A program made the position numbers and the translations under genes. From an uncultured Lachnospiraceae bacterium (GTDB lineage Bacteria; Bacillota; Clostridia; Lachnospirales; Lachnospiraceae), in contig CAJUFU010000002.1 in NCBI GenBank assembly GCA_910585555.1, positions 48,942 through 103,088 on the forward strand: 54,147 bases of DNA, given 5' to 3'. Position 1 is the first letter of the stretch. The number at the start of each line of letters is the position of its first letter. The notes beneath the pieces were generated by a model. That model was given only the letters and a program-made list of their open reading frames with translations. It had not been told where the DNA came from and searched no databases. Of this stretch, positions 35,196-43,534 are shown one piece after another.

Positions 35196-36560
35196 CTAAG
35201 GGACAATCTTCTTTCTGATGACATCTATTTTATTTCTGAGTTCTTCATTGGTTGTTATTTCTTCTTTGATCTTATTGATGCCGTGAATGACAGTGGTATG
35301 ATCTTTTTTGCCGAGGAGTTTACCGATATTGTTAAGAGAAGTATCGATCAGTTCTCTGCAAAGATACATGACTACTTGTCTTGGCTGTACAAATTCAGAA
35401 TTTCTTTTTTTGGAAGTAATATCTTCCGGACTTACACCAAAATGCTCTGCAACCACTTCTATGATAAGAGTAGGTGTAATTTCTTTTGGTTTGTCTGGAT
35501 ATATCACATCTTTTAAAGCTTCTTCCGCATATGCCAGATTAATATCCACTTTATTTAACTTAGAAAAGGCGATAATCTTATTAAAAGCCCCTTCCAATTC
35601 ACGAATATTGGATTTGATATTTTCCGCAATGTATTTGAATACTTCGTCGTCTATCTCTTTGGTGTAGTTCTCTGCATTTTTCTTAAGAATAGCCATTCTG
35701 GTCTCATAATCCGGCGGTTGAATATCTGCTATCAATCCCCATTCGAACCTGGAACGAAATCTCTCTTCTAAGGTCTCCATATCTTTTGGCGGTTTGTCCG
35801 AGGACAATATGATCTGCTTTCCGGCAGAATGCAGCGTATTAAAGGTATGGAAGAATTCTTCCTGCGTACTTTCTTTACCGATGATAAATTGAATATCATC
35901 TACCATAAGGACATCAACAGTACGATACTTCTCACGGAACTTATTCATCTTTAAGGCGTCGCCGCTTCTGATACAATCTATGACTTCATTGGTAAAATTT
36001 TCAGAAGTGACGTAAAGTACCTTCGTGTCAGGGTTTCTTTCCAATATAAAATGTCCGATCGAATGAATCAGGTGCGTCTTGCCAAGACCTGCTCCTCCAT
36101 ATAAATAAAGAGGATTATATACCTCTCCGGGAGATTCTGCTACGGCAAGAGAAGCGGAATGTGCCAGTTTATTGTTACTTCCCACCACGAAGGTATCAAA
36201 CTTATATTTTGTACTTAAGTTTGCATTTTCATAATTTATGTTATAAGTCGGTTTTAAAGCAGACTGGCTGTTGTTTCCTTTATCTTTTGCGTCTTTTTCT
36301 AAAATGAAAGCAATATCATAAGTATGGTCCATCATCTCAGAAATAGTGACTTGGAAAAAACTCTTATATTTGGATGTTATATAATTGAGAGCATGAGCCT
36401 GATCAGAAGGAATCAATATGGTCACTATATTATTTTTCACTTCATAAAAATTAAGAGGCTCAATCCAGGTAGCAAAAGAAATATCAGATAATTCGTATTC
36501 CTTTCTAAGTGTCTCTTTAATTTCATCCCATTTTTTACTGATAGATTCCATAGGTTCCAT
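35196..36560 (-). CDS. dnaA: Chromosomal replication initiator DnaA
   Basis: 454 residues. Domain I (SISKKWDEIKETLRKEYELSDISFATWIEPL) is followed by a short linker. The AAA+ domain has Walker A GGAGLGKTHL and Walker B VLMVDDIQF. Domain IV binds DNA with the HTH signature GKKDHTTVIHGINK. It binds DnaA boxes and melts the origin. Either the first ATG or one three codons later could start it; GGGGA lies about 10 bases before the first. DnaA-box clusters flank the gene on both sides. Confidence 0.98.
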   Translation of the reverse strand: MEPMESISKKWDEIKETLRKEYELSDISFATWIEPLNFYEVKNNIVTILIPSDQAHALNYITSKYKSFFQVTISEMMDHTYDIAFILEKDAKDKGNNSQSALKPTYNINYENANLSTKYKFDTFVVGSNNKLAHSASLAVAESPGEVYNPLYLYGGAGLGKTHLIHSIGHFILERNPDTKVLYVTSENFTNEVIDCIRSGDALKMNKFREKYRTVDVLMVDDIQFIIGKESTQEEFFHTFNTLHSAGKQIILSSDKPPKDMETLEERFRSRFEWGLIADIQPPDYETRMAILKKNAENYTKEIDDEVFKYIAENIKSNIRELEGAFNKIIAFSKLNKVDINLAYAEEALKDVIYPDKPKEITPTLIIEVVAEHFGVSPEDITSKKRNSEFVQPRQVVMYLCRELIDTSLNNIGKLLGKKDHTTVIHGINKIKEEITTNEELRNKIDVIRKKIVP

Positions 36561-36620
36561 AGTGTTCTAATCCCCGTTCTCATTTTATATAAATGGAAAA
36601 TCGAAATTATCCTACAATAT

Positions 36621-36649
36621 ATAATAATACAAATATCATAAAATTTCAA
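36621..36649 (-). promoter_or_regulatory. SigA promoter of dnaA
   Basis: On the minus strand TTGAAA and TATTAT are separated by 17 bases. It lies 60 bases upstream of the dnaA ATG and just beside the DnaA box at 36658-36666, consistent with autoregulation. Confidence 0.65.
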
Positions 36650-36913
36650 ATAATAAGTTGTCCACATAAAAGGAAAAGGATTTATGAACAAGTTAACATA
36701 TTCTTTTAGAGCAATATGAATGTTGTGTATAACTATGAAATTTAATATCAACATAGCTTATTCTTGCAAAATTGAGATGATAAATTTGTTATGAACATGA
36801 TATTTTGAAGTTATCAACAACTTATGAACATATTGTGGATAGATTTATGTAAAGTGGATAAGTTGGTTATAAGTATTTTCATTGAATTTTTATAAAAAAA
36901 ATGGCCAATTTAC

Positions 36914-36942
36914 TTGACGTTTTCCTATTAATTATATATAAT
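36914..36942 (+). promoter_or_regulatory. SigA promoter of rpmH-rnpA
   Basis: TTGACG and a perfect TATAAT are separated by 17 bases, about 80 bases before the rpmH ATG. Confidence 0.85.
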
Positions 36943-37021
36943 CAACATGTTGTTTTCCTAAAATGAAGCTTATTATCTTTACCTTATAGAAAGTAAGGTC
37001 ATGTGAAGGAGGTGCATAGGA

Positions 37022-37156
37022 ATGAAGATGACGTTTCAGCCTAAAAAAAGGCAAAGGTCTAAAGTCCACGGTTTTAGAGCAAGAATGAGCACAAAGGGTG
37101 GAAGAAAAGTCTTAGCTGCAAGACGCGCAAAGGGAAGAAAGAGATTATCAGCATAG
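37022..37156 (+). CDS. rpmH: Ribosomal protein L34
   Basis: 44 residues beginning MKMTFQPKKRQRSKVHGFRA, then RMSTKGGRKVLAARRAKGRKRLSA, the standard bL34 sequence. It is a basic protein of the large ribosomal subunit. GAAGGAGG lies just upstream of the ATG. It is the first gene on the plus-strand side of the origin, directly before rnpA as in nearly all bacteria. A terminator-like hairpin overlaps its stop codon. Confidence 0.97.
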   Translation: MKMTFQPKKRQRSKVHGFRARMSTKGGRKVLAARRAKGRKRLSA

Positions 37157-37180
37157 GCCGCATTTATGTGGCCTATTTTT
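37153..37180 (+). terminator. Attenuator/terminator between rpmH and rnpA
   Basis: ATAGGCCGCA/TGTGGCCTAT form a 10-pair stem (one G-T) with a TTTA loop, followed by TTTTTCTCC. The first strand includes the rpmH stop codon. It should make part of the transcripts end after rpmH, matching the high demand for L34 relative to RnpA. Confidence 0.82.
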
Positions 37181-37219
37181 CTCCGTATAATTATCTTTAT
37201 AAGAAAGGTACGGTCAGAA

Positions 37220-37579
37220 ATGGTTTTTTCAGAATCCTTGAAGAAAAACAGCGATTTCCGGGATGTTTATAAGAATGGTAAAAGTTATGCGAACAAGTAT
37301 CTGGTAATGTATGTATTGGAAAACAACACGGATAAAAACAGACTGGGAATTTCCGCCAGTAAGAAGATAGGCAACAGTGTTGTAAGACACAGATTTGCAA
37401 GACTGGTGAGAGAGAGTTACCGGCTACATGAAAATATATTTAATAGTGGTTTAGATATAGTAGTCGTCGCAAGAAAAAGCGCTTCTTTGGCAGGGTATGC
37501 AGAAATAGAGAGCGCATTGTTACATCTTTCAAAGCTTCATCATATAATCAAAATTTATTTTTATGATGAGGAAAATTAG
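37220..37579 (+). CDS. rnpA: Ribonuclease P protein component
   Basis: 119 residues from the ATG at 37220; an in-frame ATG at 37166 lies inside the preceding terminator region and gives a non-family extension. The RNase P protein signature is RLGISASKKIGNSVVRHRFARLVRESYR, with RHR where many species have RNR. The DIVVVARKSA segment is also typical. It binds the RNase P RNA and helps position pre-tRNA 5' leaders for cleavage. It is followed after 8 bases by yidD. Confidence 0.95.
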   Translation: MVFSESLKKNSDFRDVYKNGKSYANKYLVMYVLENNTDKNRLGISASKKIGNSVVRHRFARLVRESYRLHENIFNSGLDIVVVARKSASLAGYAEIESALLHLSKLHHIIKIYFYDEEN

Positions 37580-37587
37580 AAACTGTT

Positions 37588-37797
37588 ATGAAAAAAGGAA
37601 TGATCTGTCTAATTAAATTTTATAGAAAATATATTTCTCCTATGAAAAGTACCAAATGTCCTTATATTCCGACCTGTTCTGAATATGGTTTGGAAGCTGT
37701 TGAAAAGTACGGCGCCCTTAAGGGAGGGTTATTTACCATGTGGAGAATATTGAGATGTAATCCTTTTTCCAAAGGTGGTTATGATCCTGTTCCATAA
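37588..37797 (+). CDS. yidD: Membrane protein insertion efficiency factor YidD
   Basis: 69 residues: LIKFYRKYISPMKSTKCPYIPTCSEYGLEAVEKYGALKGGLFTMWRILRCNPFSKGGYDPVP. The CPYIPTCSEY motif with its conserved cysteines and the RCNPF...GGYDPVP ending are diagnostic. An amphipathic N-terminal helix would hold it at the membrane. It supports YidC-dependent insertion and is encoded directly before yidC. Confidence 0.96.
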   Translation: MKKGMICLIKFYRKYISPMKSTKCPYIPTCSEYGLEAVEKYGALKGGLFTMWRILRCNPFSKGGYDPVP

Positions 37798-37821
37798 AGT
37801 TATAAAAGGAGGTAAGTGATT

Positions 37822-39129
37822 TTGTCAAATATTTTATTGACCCAGGATACAGGTAAGATTATCGGTCCTGTAGCAAAACTTTTGGGTTATATTATGGAAG
37901 GTATCTTCTATGTGATTGATAAGATTGGCATTCCTAATATTGGACTTGCTATTATCCTATTTACGGTCGTTATCTATCTCTTATTGATGCCTCTTACAAT
38001 CAAACAGCAGAAGTTCTCCAAGCTTTCTGCTAAGATGAATCCAGAACTGCAGGCGATTCAGGCAAAGTATAAGAATAAAAAAGATAATGATTCTATGATG
38101 GCAATGAATATGGAAACAAAGGCCGTCTATGCAAAGTATGGAGTATCGCCTTCCGGAAGCTGTGTGCAGCTTTTGATACAGATGCCTATTTTACTTGCTC
38201 TTTATCGGGTAATTTATAATATTCCCGCTTACGTAGACAAGGTAAAACAAGCTTTTTTACCTCTGGTAGATAAATTGATTGCACAGGATGGCAGTGTAGA
38301 GTTTATCCAGACATTTTCCAGCTCTAATATGTTTGCCAAACAATTTGCAAACGAAAACTTTACCGGCGGCGTGACTTCTTATGTGCAGAATACTTTTGTA
38401 GATGTACTGAATAAAGCTTCCAGCGCTGAATGGGCGAGCTTGAAAGATGCTTTTCCTAATTTGTCTTCTGATATAGATAATACTTTATCTTTGCTTGACA
38501 AATATAATAATTTCTTGGGATTAAGTATGTCTAATTCTCCTGCGGCTACTTTTAGTGAAGCAAGAGCAACAGGTTCCTATATTATGATGGTTGCAGCATT
38601 TGCAATTCCTGTATTGGCTGCAGTGACACAGTGGATTAACGTAAAGTTAATGCCGCAGCAGGATACACAGAGCGGCAATGGCAATGATCAGCAAAATGCC
38701 ATGATGCAGTCTATGAAGACTATGAATATGGTTATGCCTATCATGTCTGCTGTTTTATGTTATACGCTTCCTGCAGGTATGGGATTTTACTGGGTAGTAG
38801 GTGCGGTAGTTAGAAGTATTCAGCAGATTGTCATTAATAAACATATTGATAAGATGGACCTTGATGAAGTTATTAAGAAGAATGCGGAAAAGGCCAAGAA
38901 GAAAATGGAAAAGGCCGGCGTCCGGGCCAATCAGATGTCTGCTTATGCAAATATGAATACGAAGAGTATGGCTTCTAAAGCTTCTACTAAGCCTTCTATG
39001 ACACAGGAAGAAAAAGATGAATTGGTTAAGAAGTCAACAGAATATTATAATAAAAATGCAAAACCAGGCAGCATGATGTCTAAGGCTAATATGGTGAGAC
39101 AGTATAATGAGAAAAATAATAAAAAATAG
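37822..39129 (+). CDS. yidC: Membrane protein insertase YidC
   Basis: 435 residues from a TTG at 37822. AAGGAGG at 37806-37812 is 9 bases before it, whereas a GTG at 37816 is only 3 bases away. The core has five predicted helices with the conserved LAIILFTVVIYLLLMPLTIKQQ, VQLLIQMPILLALYRVI and GMGFYWVVGAVVRSIQQ segments. A 60-70-residue extracytoplasmic insertion (residues about 130-200) and a basic Lys-rich C-terminal tail that can contact ribosomes are also present. It inserts membrane proteins alone or with Sec. Confidence 0.95.
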   Translation: MSNILLTQDTGKIIGPVAKLLGYIMEGIFYVIDKIGIPNIGLAIILFTVVIYLLLMPLTIKQQKFSKLSAKMNPELQAIQAKYKNKKDNDSMMAMNMETKAVYAKYGVSPSGSCVQLLIQMPILLALYRVIYNIPAYVDKVKQAFLPLVDKLIAQDGSVEFIQTFSSSNMFAKQFANENFTGGVTSYVQNTFVDVLNKASSAEWASLKDAFPNLSSDIDNTLSLLDKYNNFLGLSMSNSPAATFSEARATGSYIMMVAAFAIPVLAAVTQWINVKLMPQQDTQSGNGNDQQNAMMQSMKTMNMVMPIMSAVLCYTLPAGMGFYWVVGAVVRSIQQIVINKHIDKMDLDEVIKKNAEKAKKKMEKAGVRANQMSAYANMNTKSMASKASTKPSMTQEEKDELVKKSTEYYNKNAKPGSMMSKANMVRQYNEKNNKK

Positions 39130-39146
39130 TGCAGGAGGGGTAGAAA

Positions 39147-39827
39147 ATGGATTATATTGAAGTATCTGCAAAAACTGTTGATGATGCGATTACAGAAGCA
39201 TGTCAAAGGTTAGTTGTTACCAGTGATAAATTGGAATATGAAGTAATTGAAGAAGGTTCTTCAGGTTTTCTTGGTATTGGTTCTAAACCTGCTGTGATCA
39301 AAGCCAGGGCAAAATCTTCCGTACAGGATGCTGCAAAAGATTTCTTAAAAGATGTGTTTGAGGCTATGGGTCTTGTTGTGGTCGTGAATGTGGAATATGA
39401 TGAGATAGAGAATTCCATGAACATTGAGTTAAGCGGTGATGAGATGGGAGTCCTGATTGGTAAGAGAGGACAAACTCTTGATTCCTTACAATATCTGGTA
39501 TCTTTGATCGTGAATAAAAATGTAGAGAATTATATCAGGGTTAAGGTTGATACGGAAAATTACCGCCAGAGAAGAAAGGAAACCTTAGAGAATCTTGCCA
39601 AGAATATATCCTATAAGGTAAAGAGAACAAAGAGGCCGGTTTCTTTAGAGCCTATGAATCCTTATGAGAGAAGAATTATTCATTCAGCGCTTCAGAATGA
39701 TAAGTATGTGACAACTTATAGTGAAGGAGAAGAGCCTTTTAGACACGTTGTTGTTACCTTGAAGAGATATGATAAGGGCGAGAGACGGTCTGACAGAAAT
39801 TATGATAGAAATTCTGGAAGAGAATAA
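39147..39827 (+). CDS. jag: RNA-binding protein Jag/KhpB
   Basis: 226 residues with three domains: a Jag N-terminal domain (IEVSAKTVDDAITEACQRL ... GFLGIGSKPA), a KH domain (MGVLIGKRGQTLDSLQYLVSLIVN) and an R3H domain (RRKETLENLAKNISYKVKRTKRPVSLEPMNPYERRIIHSALQ). A basic tail follows. It binds RNA and in related species affects cell elongation and division together with KhpA. GCAGGAGG lies upstream of the ATG. Confidence 0.95.
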   Translation: MDYIEVSAKTVDDAITEACQRLVVTSDKLEYEVIEEGSSGFLGIGSKPAVIKARAKSSVQDAAKDFLKDVFEAMGLVVVVNVEYDEIENSMNIELSGDEMGVLIGKRGQTLDSLQYLVSLIVNKNVENYIRVKVDTENYRQRRKETLENLAKNISYKVKRTKRPVSLEPMNPYERRIIHSALQNDKYVTTYSEGEEPFRHVVVTLKRYDKGERRSDRNYDRNSGRE

Positions 39828-39848
39828 TATAAAGAAATACGAAGAAAA

Positions 39849-39877
39849 ACCGGCAGGAAATATCTTGTCGGTTTTTT
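39849..39877 (+). terminator. Terminator after jag
   Basis: ACCGGCAGG pairs with CTTGTCGGT (two G-T pairs) around AAATAT, followed by TTTTT. It ends the rpmH-jag unit 20 bases after the stop. Confidence 0.88.
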
Positions 39878-39974
39878 ACATTAGTCTTATTGTTGTATTT
39901 CAAAAGTTAGGATAGATTTTTAAAGTTGTATGTAGTAAAATTTTTTTATTAGTGAATAAGTCAGGAGTATTCTT

Positions 39975-41471
39975 ATGAAGTCTGATACGATTACAGCTAT
40001 AGCAACAGCTATGTCTGATTCAGGAATTGGAATTGTCAGGGTGAGTGGTGATGAAGCAATATCAATTGTTGATAAAATATATCAAAATGTGCATCACGAA
40101 AAGGTATTGAAACAATATAAATCTCATACGATTCATTATGGTTTTATTGTAGATGAAGAGGGAGCTTTAGTGGATGAAGTCATGGTATCTGTGATGAAAG
40201 CGCCTCGAAGCTATACCACGGAAGATACAGTGGAGATTAATTGTCATGGCGGTGTGCTGATCGTACAGAAGATTCTTTCTCTTGTCATGAAAGCCGGTGC
40301 CCGGATTGCGGAACCGGGAGAGTTTACGAAACGTGCCTTTTTGAATGGAAGAATTGATTTGTCTAAGGCGGAAGCCGTGATGGATATGATTCATGCAAAA
40401 AATGAATTTGCCTTACAGACTTCTATAAAGCAGCTCAAGGGTTCTCTTTCTGATAAAATAAAGATATTGAGAGAAGAAATACTTTATGAGATTGCATATA
40501 TAGAATCTGCTTTGGATGATCCGGAGCATATTAGCCTGGAAGGATATTATGAAAGACTTTTGGATAAATCTGAACATATTTTGAAAGAATTGAATCGATT
40601 GTTAGATTCTGCAGATGATGGAAGAATGTTAAAAGAGGGAATCCATACAGTGATTGTAGGAAAGCCGAATGTAGGGAAGTCTTCTCTTCTTAATGTTCTG
40701 GCGGGAAAAGAAAGAGCAATTGTTACGGATGTGGCAGGTACTACCAGGGATACTCTGGAAGAGACAATTTCTCTTGGAAATATTACTTTAAATATCATAG
40801 ATACCGCAGGTATTCGTAATACAGAAGATATCGTAGAAAAGATTGGAGTTGAAAAGGCCAGAAAAATTTCAGAAGAAGCAGATTTGATTCTTTATGTGAT
40901 AGATGTTTCCGAACCTCTTGATGAGAGTGATCAGGATATTATTAAAATGATTGCAGGAAAGAATACGATTATTCTTTTGAATAAATCTGATTTAAAAGAG
41001 ATAGTGAATGAACAATCTGTGTTAGATGTCATGAGTAGTATTACTTCAAATCATTTATCACTGGTACAGGAAGAAAAAGAGCAAAGTATTGGAATGTGTC
41101 TTGATGAAAAATCTGATCTGACATATCAGAGGATAGAAGGTATTGAATATTCTATTTATCTTATTAAGACTTCTACAAAAGAAGAATATGGAATAGATTT
41201 ATTGACATCTTTGATTAAAGATATGTTTTTTCATGGACAGCTTATTTATAATGATGAGGTATATATTACAAATATCCGTCATAAGGAAGCTGTTTATGAT
41301 GCCAAAAAGAGTATGCTTGAAGTTCATAAAAGTTTAGATATGAATATGCCGGAAGATTTTTATGCAATAGATTTGATGAGTGCTTATGCTTCTCTTGGTT
41401 TGATTATAGGAGAAGAAGTGGGTGATGATTTAGTGAATGAAATATTTTCTAAGTTTTGTATGGGAAAGTAA
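39975..41471 (+). CDS. mnmE: tRNA uridine-5-carboxymethylaminomethyl GTPase MnmE
   Basis: 498 residues, about 35-40 more than usual. The N-terminal tetrahydrofolate-binding domain has the GIGIVRVSG and PGEFTKRAFLNGRIDLSKAEAV motifs. The G domain has GKPNVGKSSLLN, DVAGTTRD, DTAGIR and NKSD (336-339). The conserved C-terminal cysteine motif is FCMGK. About 60 residues separate NKSD from the G5-like TSTKEEYGID, roughly 30 more than usual, so a loop is inserted in the G domain. With MnmG it modifies U34 of several tRNAs. Confidence 0.96.
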   Translation: MKSDTITAIATAMSDSGIGIVRVSGDEAISIVDKIYQNVHHEKVLKQYKSHTIHYGFIVDEEGALVDEVMVSVMKAPRSYTTEDTVEINCHGGVLIVQKILSLVMKAGARIAEPGEFTKRAFLNGRIDLSKAEAVMDMIHAKNEFALQTSIKQLKGSLSDKIKILREEILYEIAYIESALDDPEHISLEGYYERLLDKSEHILKELNRLLDSADDGRMLKEGIHTVIVGKPNVGKSSLLNVLAGKERAIVTDVAGTTRDTLEETISLGNITLNIIDTAGIRNTEDIVEKIGVEKARKISEEADLILYVIDVSEPLDESDQDIIKMIAGKNTIILLNKSDLKEIVNEQSVLDVMSSITSNHLSLVQEEKEQSIGMCLDEKSDLTYQRIEGIEYSIYLIKTSTKEEYGIDLLTSLIKDMFFHGQLIYNDEVYITNIRHKEAVYDAKKSMLEVHKSLDMNMPEDFYAIDLMSAYASLGLIIGEEVGDDLVNEIFSKFCMGK

Positions 41472-41521
41472 TTTACAGTTGATAATTAGGATTATTTAGA
41501 TTAGAAGAGGATGATGTTTTC

Positions 41522-43432
41522 ATGCCATGTATGAAAGAAAAAGTTGATGTATGTGTAGTTGGCGCAGGTCATGCAGGATGTGAGGCTGCTCTTGCTTGCG
41601 CACGTTTGGGATTAGAGACAGTAATTTTTACAGTGAGTATAGACAGTGTGGCTCTTATGCCTTGTAATCCTAATATTGGCGGAACTTCCAAAGGACATTT
41701 AGTCCGTGAAATCGATGCACTTGGCGGAGAGATGGGTAAAAATATTGATAAAACTTTTATCCAGTCTAAGATGTTAAATAAATCAAAGGGTCCTGCTGTT
41801 CATTCTCTTCGTGCGCAGGCGGATAAAGCAGAGTATTCCAGGGCTATGAGAAAAGTTTTGGAGAATCAGGAACATTTGACTTTAAAGCAGGCGGAAGTAT
41901 GTGAGATACTTGCAGAAGATTTTAAAGAGAATGAAGTGATTAAGAAAAAAGTGATTGGTGTCAAAACATTTACAGGAACTGTTTATGAGTGTCAGGCTGT
42001 GATTCTATGTACAGGTACTTATTTAAAAGCCAGATGTTTATGTGGTGAAGCAATTACTTATACGGGGCCGAATGGTCTTCAGCCTGCAAACTTTTTGACA
42101 GATTCACTAAAAAATCTGGGTGTGGAAATGCGCCGTTTCAAGACAGGTACTCCTGCAAGAATGGACAAGCGTTCTATAGATTTTGATAAAATGGAAGAAC
42201 AATTTGGGGATGAGAGAGTGATTCCATTTTCTTTTTCCACGAATCCGGAAGATGTACAGATTGAGCAAGTTTCCTGTTGGCTTACTTATACCAATGAAAA
42301 GACTCATGATATCATTAGAAATAATCTGGACAGATCTCCGATCTATGCGGGTATTATAGAAGGAACCGGACCAAGATATTGTCCTTCTATTGAAGATAAG
42401 GTAGTGAAGTTTGCAGATAAGGAAAGACATCAGGTTTTTATAGAACCGGAAGGACTTCATACTAATGAAATGTATGTGGGCGGAATGTCTTCTTCTCTTC
42501 CGGAAGATGTACAATTAGCCATGTATCGAACAGTACCTGGTCTGGAGAAATGTAAGATTGTGAGAAATGCTTATGCAATCGAATATGATTGTATTGATTC
42601 CAGACAATTGTATCCTTCATTGGAATTTAAAAATATTATTGGTTTATATAGCGGCGGACAGTTTAATGGCAGCAGTGGTTATGAAGAGGCAGCAGCGCAG
42701 GGGTTGATAGCCGGAATCAATGCAGCCATGTTTATTCAGAAAAGAAATCCGGTTATATTAGATCGTTCTCAAGCTTATATTGGCGTATTAATTGATGATT
42801 TGGTGACCAAGGAAAACAGAGAGCCTTATCGGATGATGACTTCAAGGGCAGAGTATCGCCTTTTACTGCGTCAGGATAATGCTGATTTAAGGCTTCGTCA
42901 GATTGGTTATGAGGTTGGATTGGTATCTGCTAACCTTTATGAATCCTGTCTTAATAAGAAGAAACAGATAGAACAGGAAATTGAAAGGTTTAAGAATACT
43001 GTGATAGGTGCTTCCAAAGAAAATCAGGATTTTTTGATTTTACATGGAAGTTCCAGTTTGAAGACAGCTGCAAATCTGGCGGAACTAATGTGTCGACCGG
43101 AGTTATCTTACGATATACTTTCAGCTATCGATCCTTTGAGAAAACCTCTTCCCGATGATGTGATTGAACAGGTAGAGATTGAAATAAAATATGAGGGTTA
43201 TATTGAAAGACAGTTAAAGCAGGTAGAGCATTATAAAAAGATGGAAAAGAAAAAAATTCCTGCTGACATAAATTATGATGATATTGGAAGTCTTCGTCTG
43301 GAAGCAAGACAAAAATTAAACGCTTACAGACCCATCTCTGTTGGACAGGCTTCCAGAATTTCTGGTGTGTCTCCTGCGGATATTTCTGTGTTATTGGTTT
43401 ATTTGGAACATTATCATAAAAGACAGATTTAA
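41522..43432 (+). CDS. mnmG: tRNA uridine-5-carboxymethylaminomethyl enzyme MnmG
   Basis: 636 residues. The N-terminal FAD-binding Rossmann motif is VVGAGHAGCEAALACARLGL. The CNPNIGGTSKGHLVREIDALGGEMG and FKTGTPARMDKRSIDF segments are strongly conserved in MnmG. The C-terminal helical domain binds MnmE and ends in ISGVSPADISVLLVYLEHY. It works as a complex with MnmE, encoded 50 bases upstream. Confidence 0.98.
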   Translation: MPCMKEKVDVCVVGAGHAGCEAALACARLGLETVIFTVSIDSVALMPCNPNIGGTSKGHLVREIDALGGEMGKNIDKTFIQSKMLNKSKGPAVHSLRAQADKAEYSRAMRKVLENQEHLTLKQAEVCEILAEDFKENEVIKKKVIGVKTFTGTVYECQAVILCTGTYLKARCLCGEAITYTGPNGLQPANFLTDSLKNLGVEMRRFKTGTPARMDKRSIDFDKMEEQFGDERVIPFSFSTNPEDVQIEQVSCWLTYTNEKTHDIIRNNLDRSPIYAGIIEGTGPRYCPSIEDKVVKFADKERHQVFIEPEGLHTNEMYVGGMSSSLPEDVQLAMYRTVPGLEKCKIVRNAYAIEYDCIDSRQLYPSLEFKNIIGLYSGGQFNGSSGYEEAAAQGLIAGINAAMFIQKRNPVILDRSQAYIGVLIDDLVTKENREPYRMMTSRAEYRLLLRQDNADLRLRQIGYEVGLVSANLYESCLNKKKQIEQEIERFKNTVIGASKENQDFLILHGSSSLKTAANLAELMCRPELSYDILSAIDPLRKPLPDDVIEQVEIEIKYEGYIERQLKQVEHYKKMEKKKIPADINYDDIGSLRLEARQKLNAYRPISVGQASRISGVSPADISVLLVYLEHYHKRQI

Positions 43433-43467
43433 GATTCTGCAGAATGGAATTATGAAGATTAGTGTGA

Positions 43468-43495
43468 GGAGAATGTCTGAAATGCGACATTCCCC
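43468..43495 (+). other. Hairpin between mnmG and rsmG
   Basis: GGAGAATGTC pairs with GACATTCCCC at 9 of 10 positions around TGAAATGC. No T tract follows, so it is not a standard terminator; it may stabilise or process the mRNA upstream of rsmG, whose start codon is an unusual TTG. Confidence 0.5.
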
Positions 43496-43534
43496 GCATT
43501 GAGTTAAATATTAAGAAAGATTAGGTATGAATAT

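Larger units (their letters stand above)
36561..37021. other. oriC, dnaA-rpmH intergenic part with DnaA-box cluster
   Basis: A 461-base AT-rich gap. Boxes, allowing one mismatch to TTATNCACA, lie at 36658-36666 (TTGTCCACA), 36682-36690, 36789-36797 and 36822-36830 (TTATGAACA three times), 36811-36819 (TTATCAACA), 36724-36732 (complement TTATACACA, perfect), 36834-36842 (complement CTATCCACA) and 36853-36861 (complement TTATCCACT). It also holds the divergent promoters of dnaA and rpmH. This is the main DnaA-binding part of the origin. Confidence 0.88.

Noticed and set aside
36437..36754. Minus-strand open frame of 105 codons extending over the dnaA 5' end
   Set aside because: It covers oriC DnaA boxes and overlaps dnaA in another frame; the translation is low-complexity and has no ribosome-binding site.
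37166..37219. Longer N-terminus for RnpA from the ATG at 37166
   Set aside because: The extra 18 residues are not part of the family and lie in the terminator region; the ATG at 37220 has AAAGG upstream.
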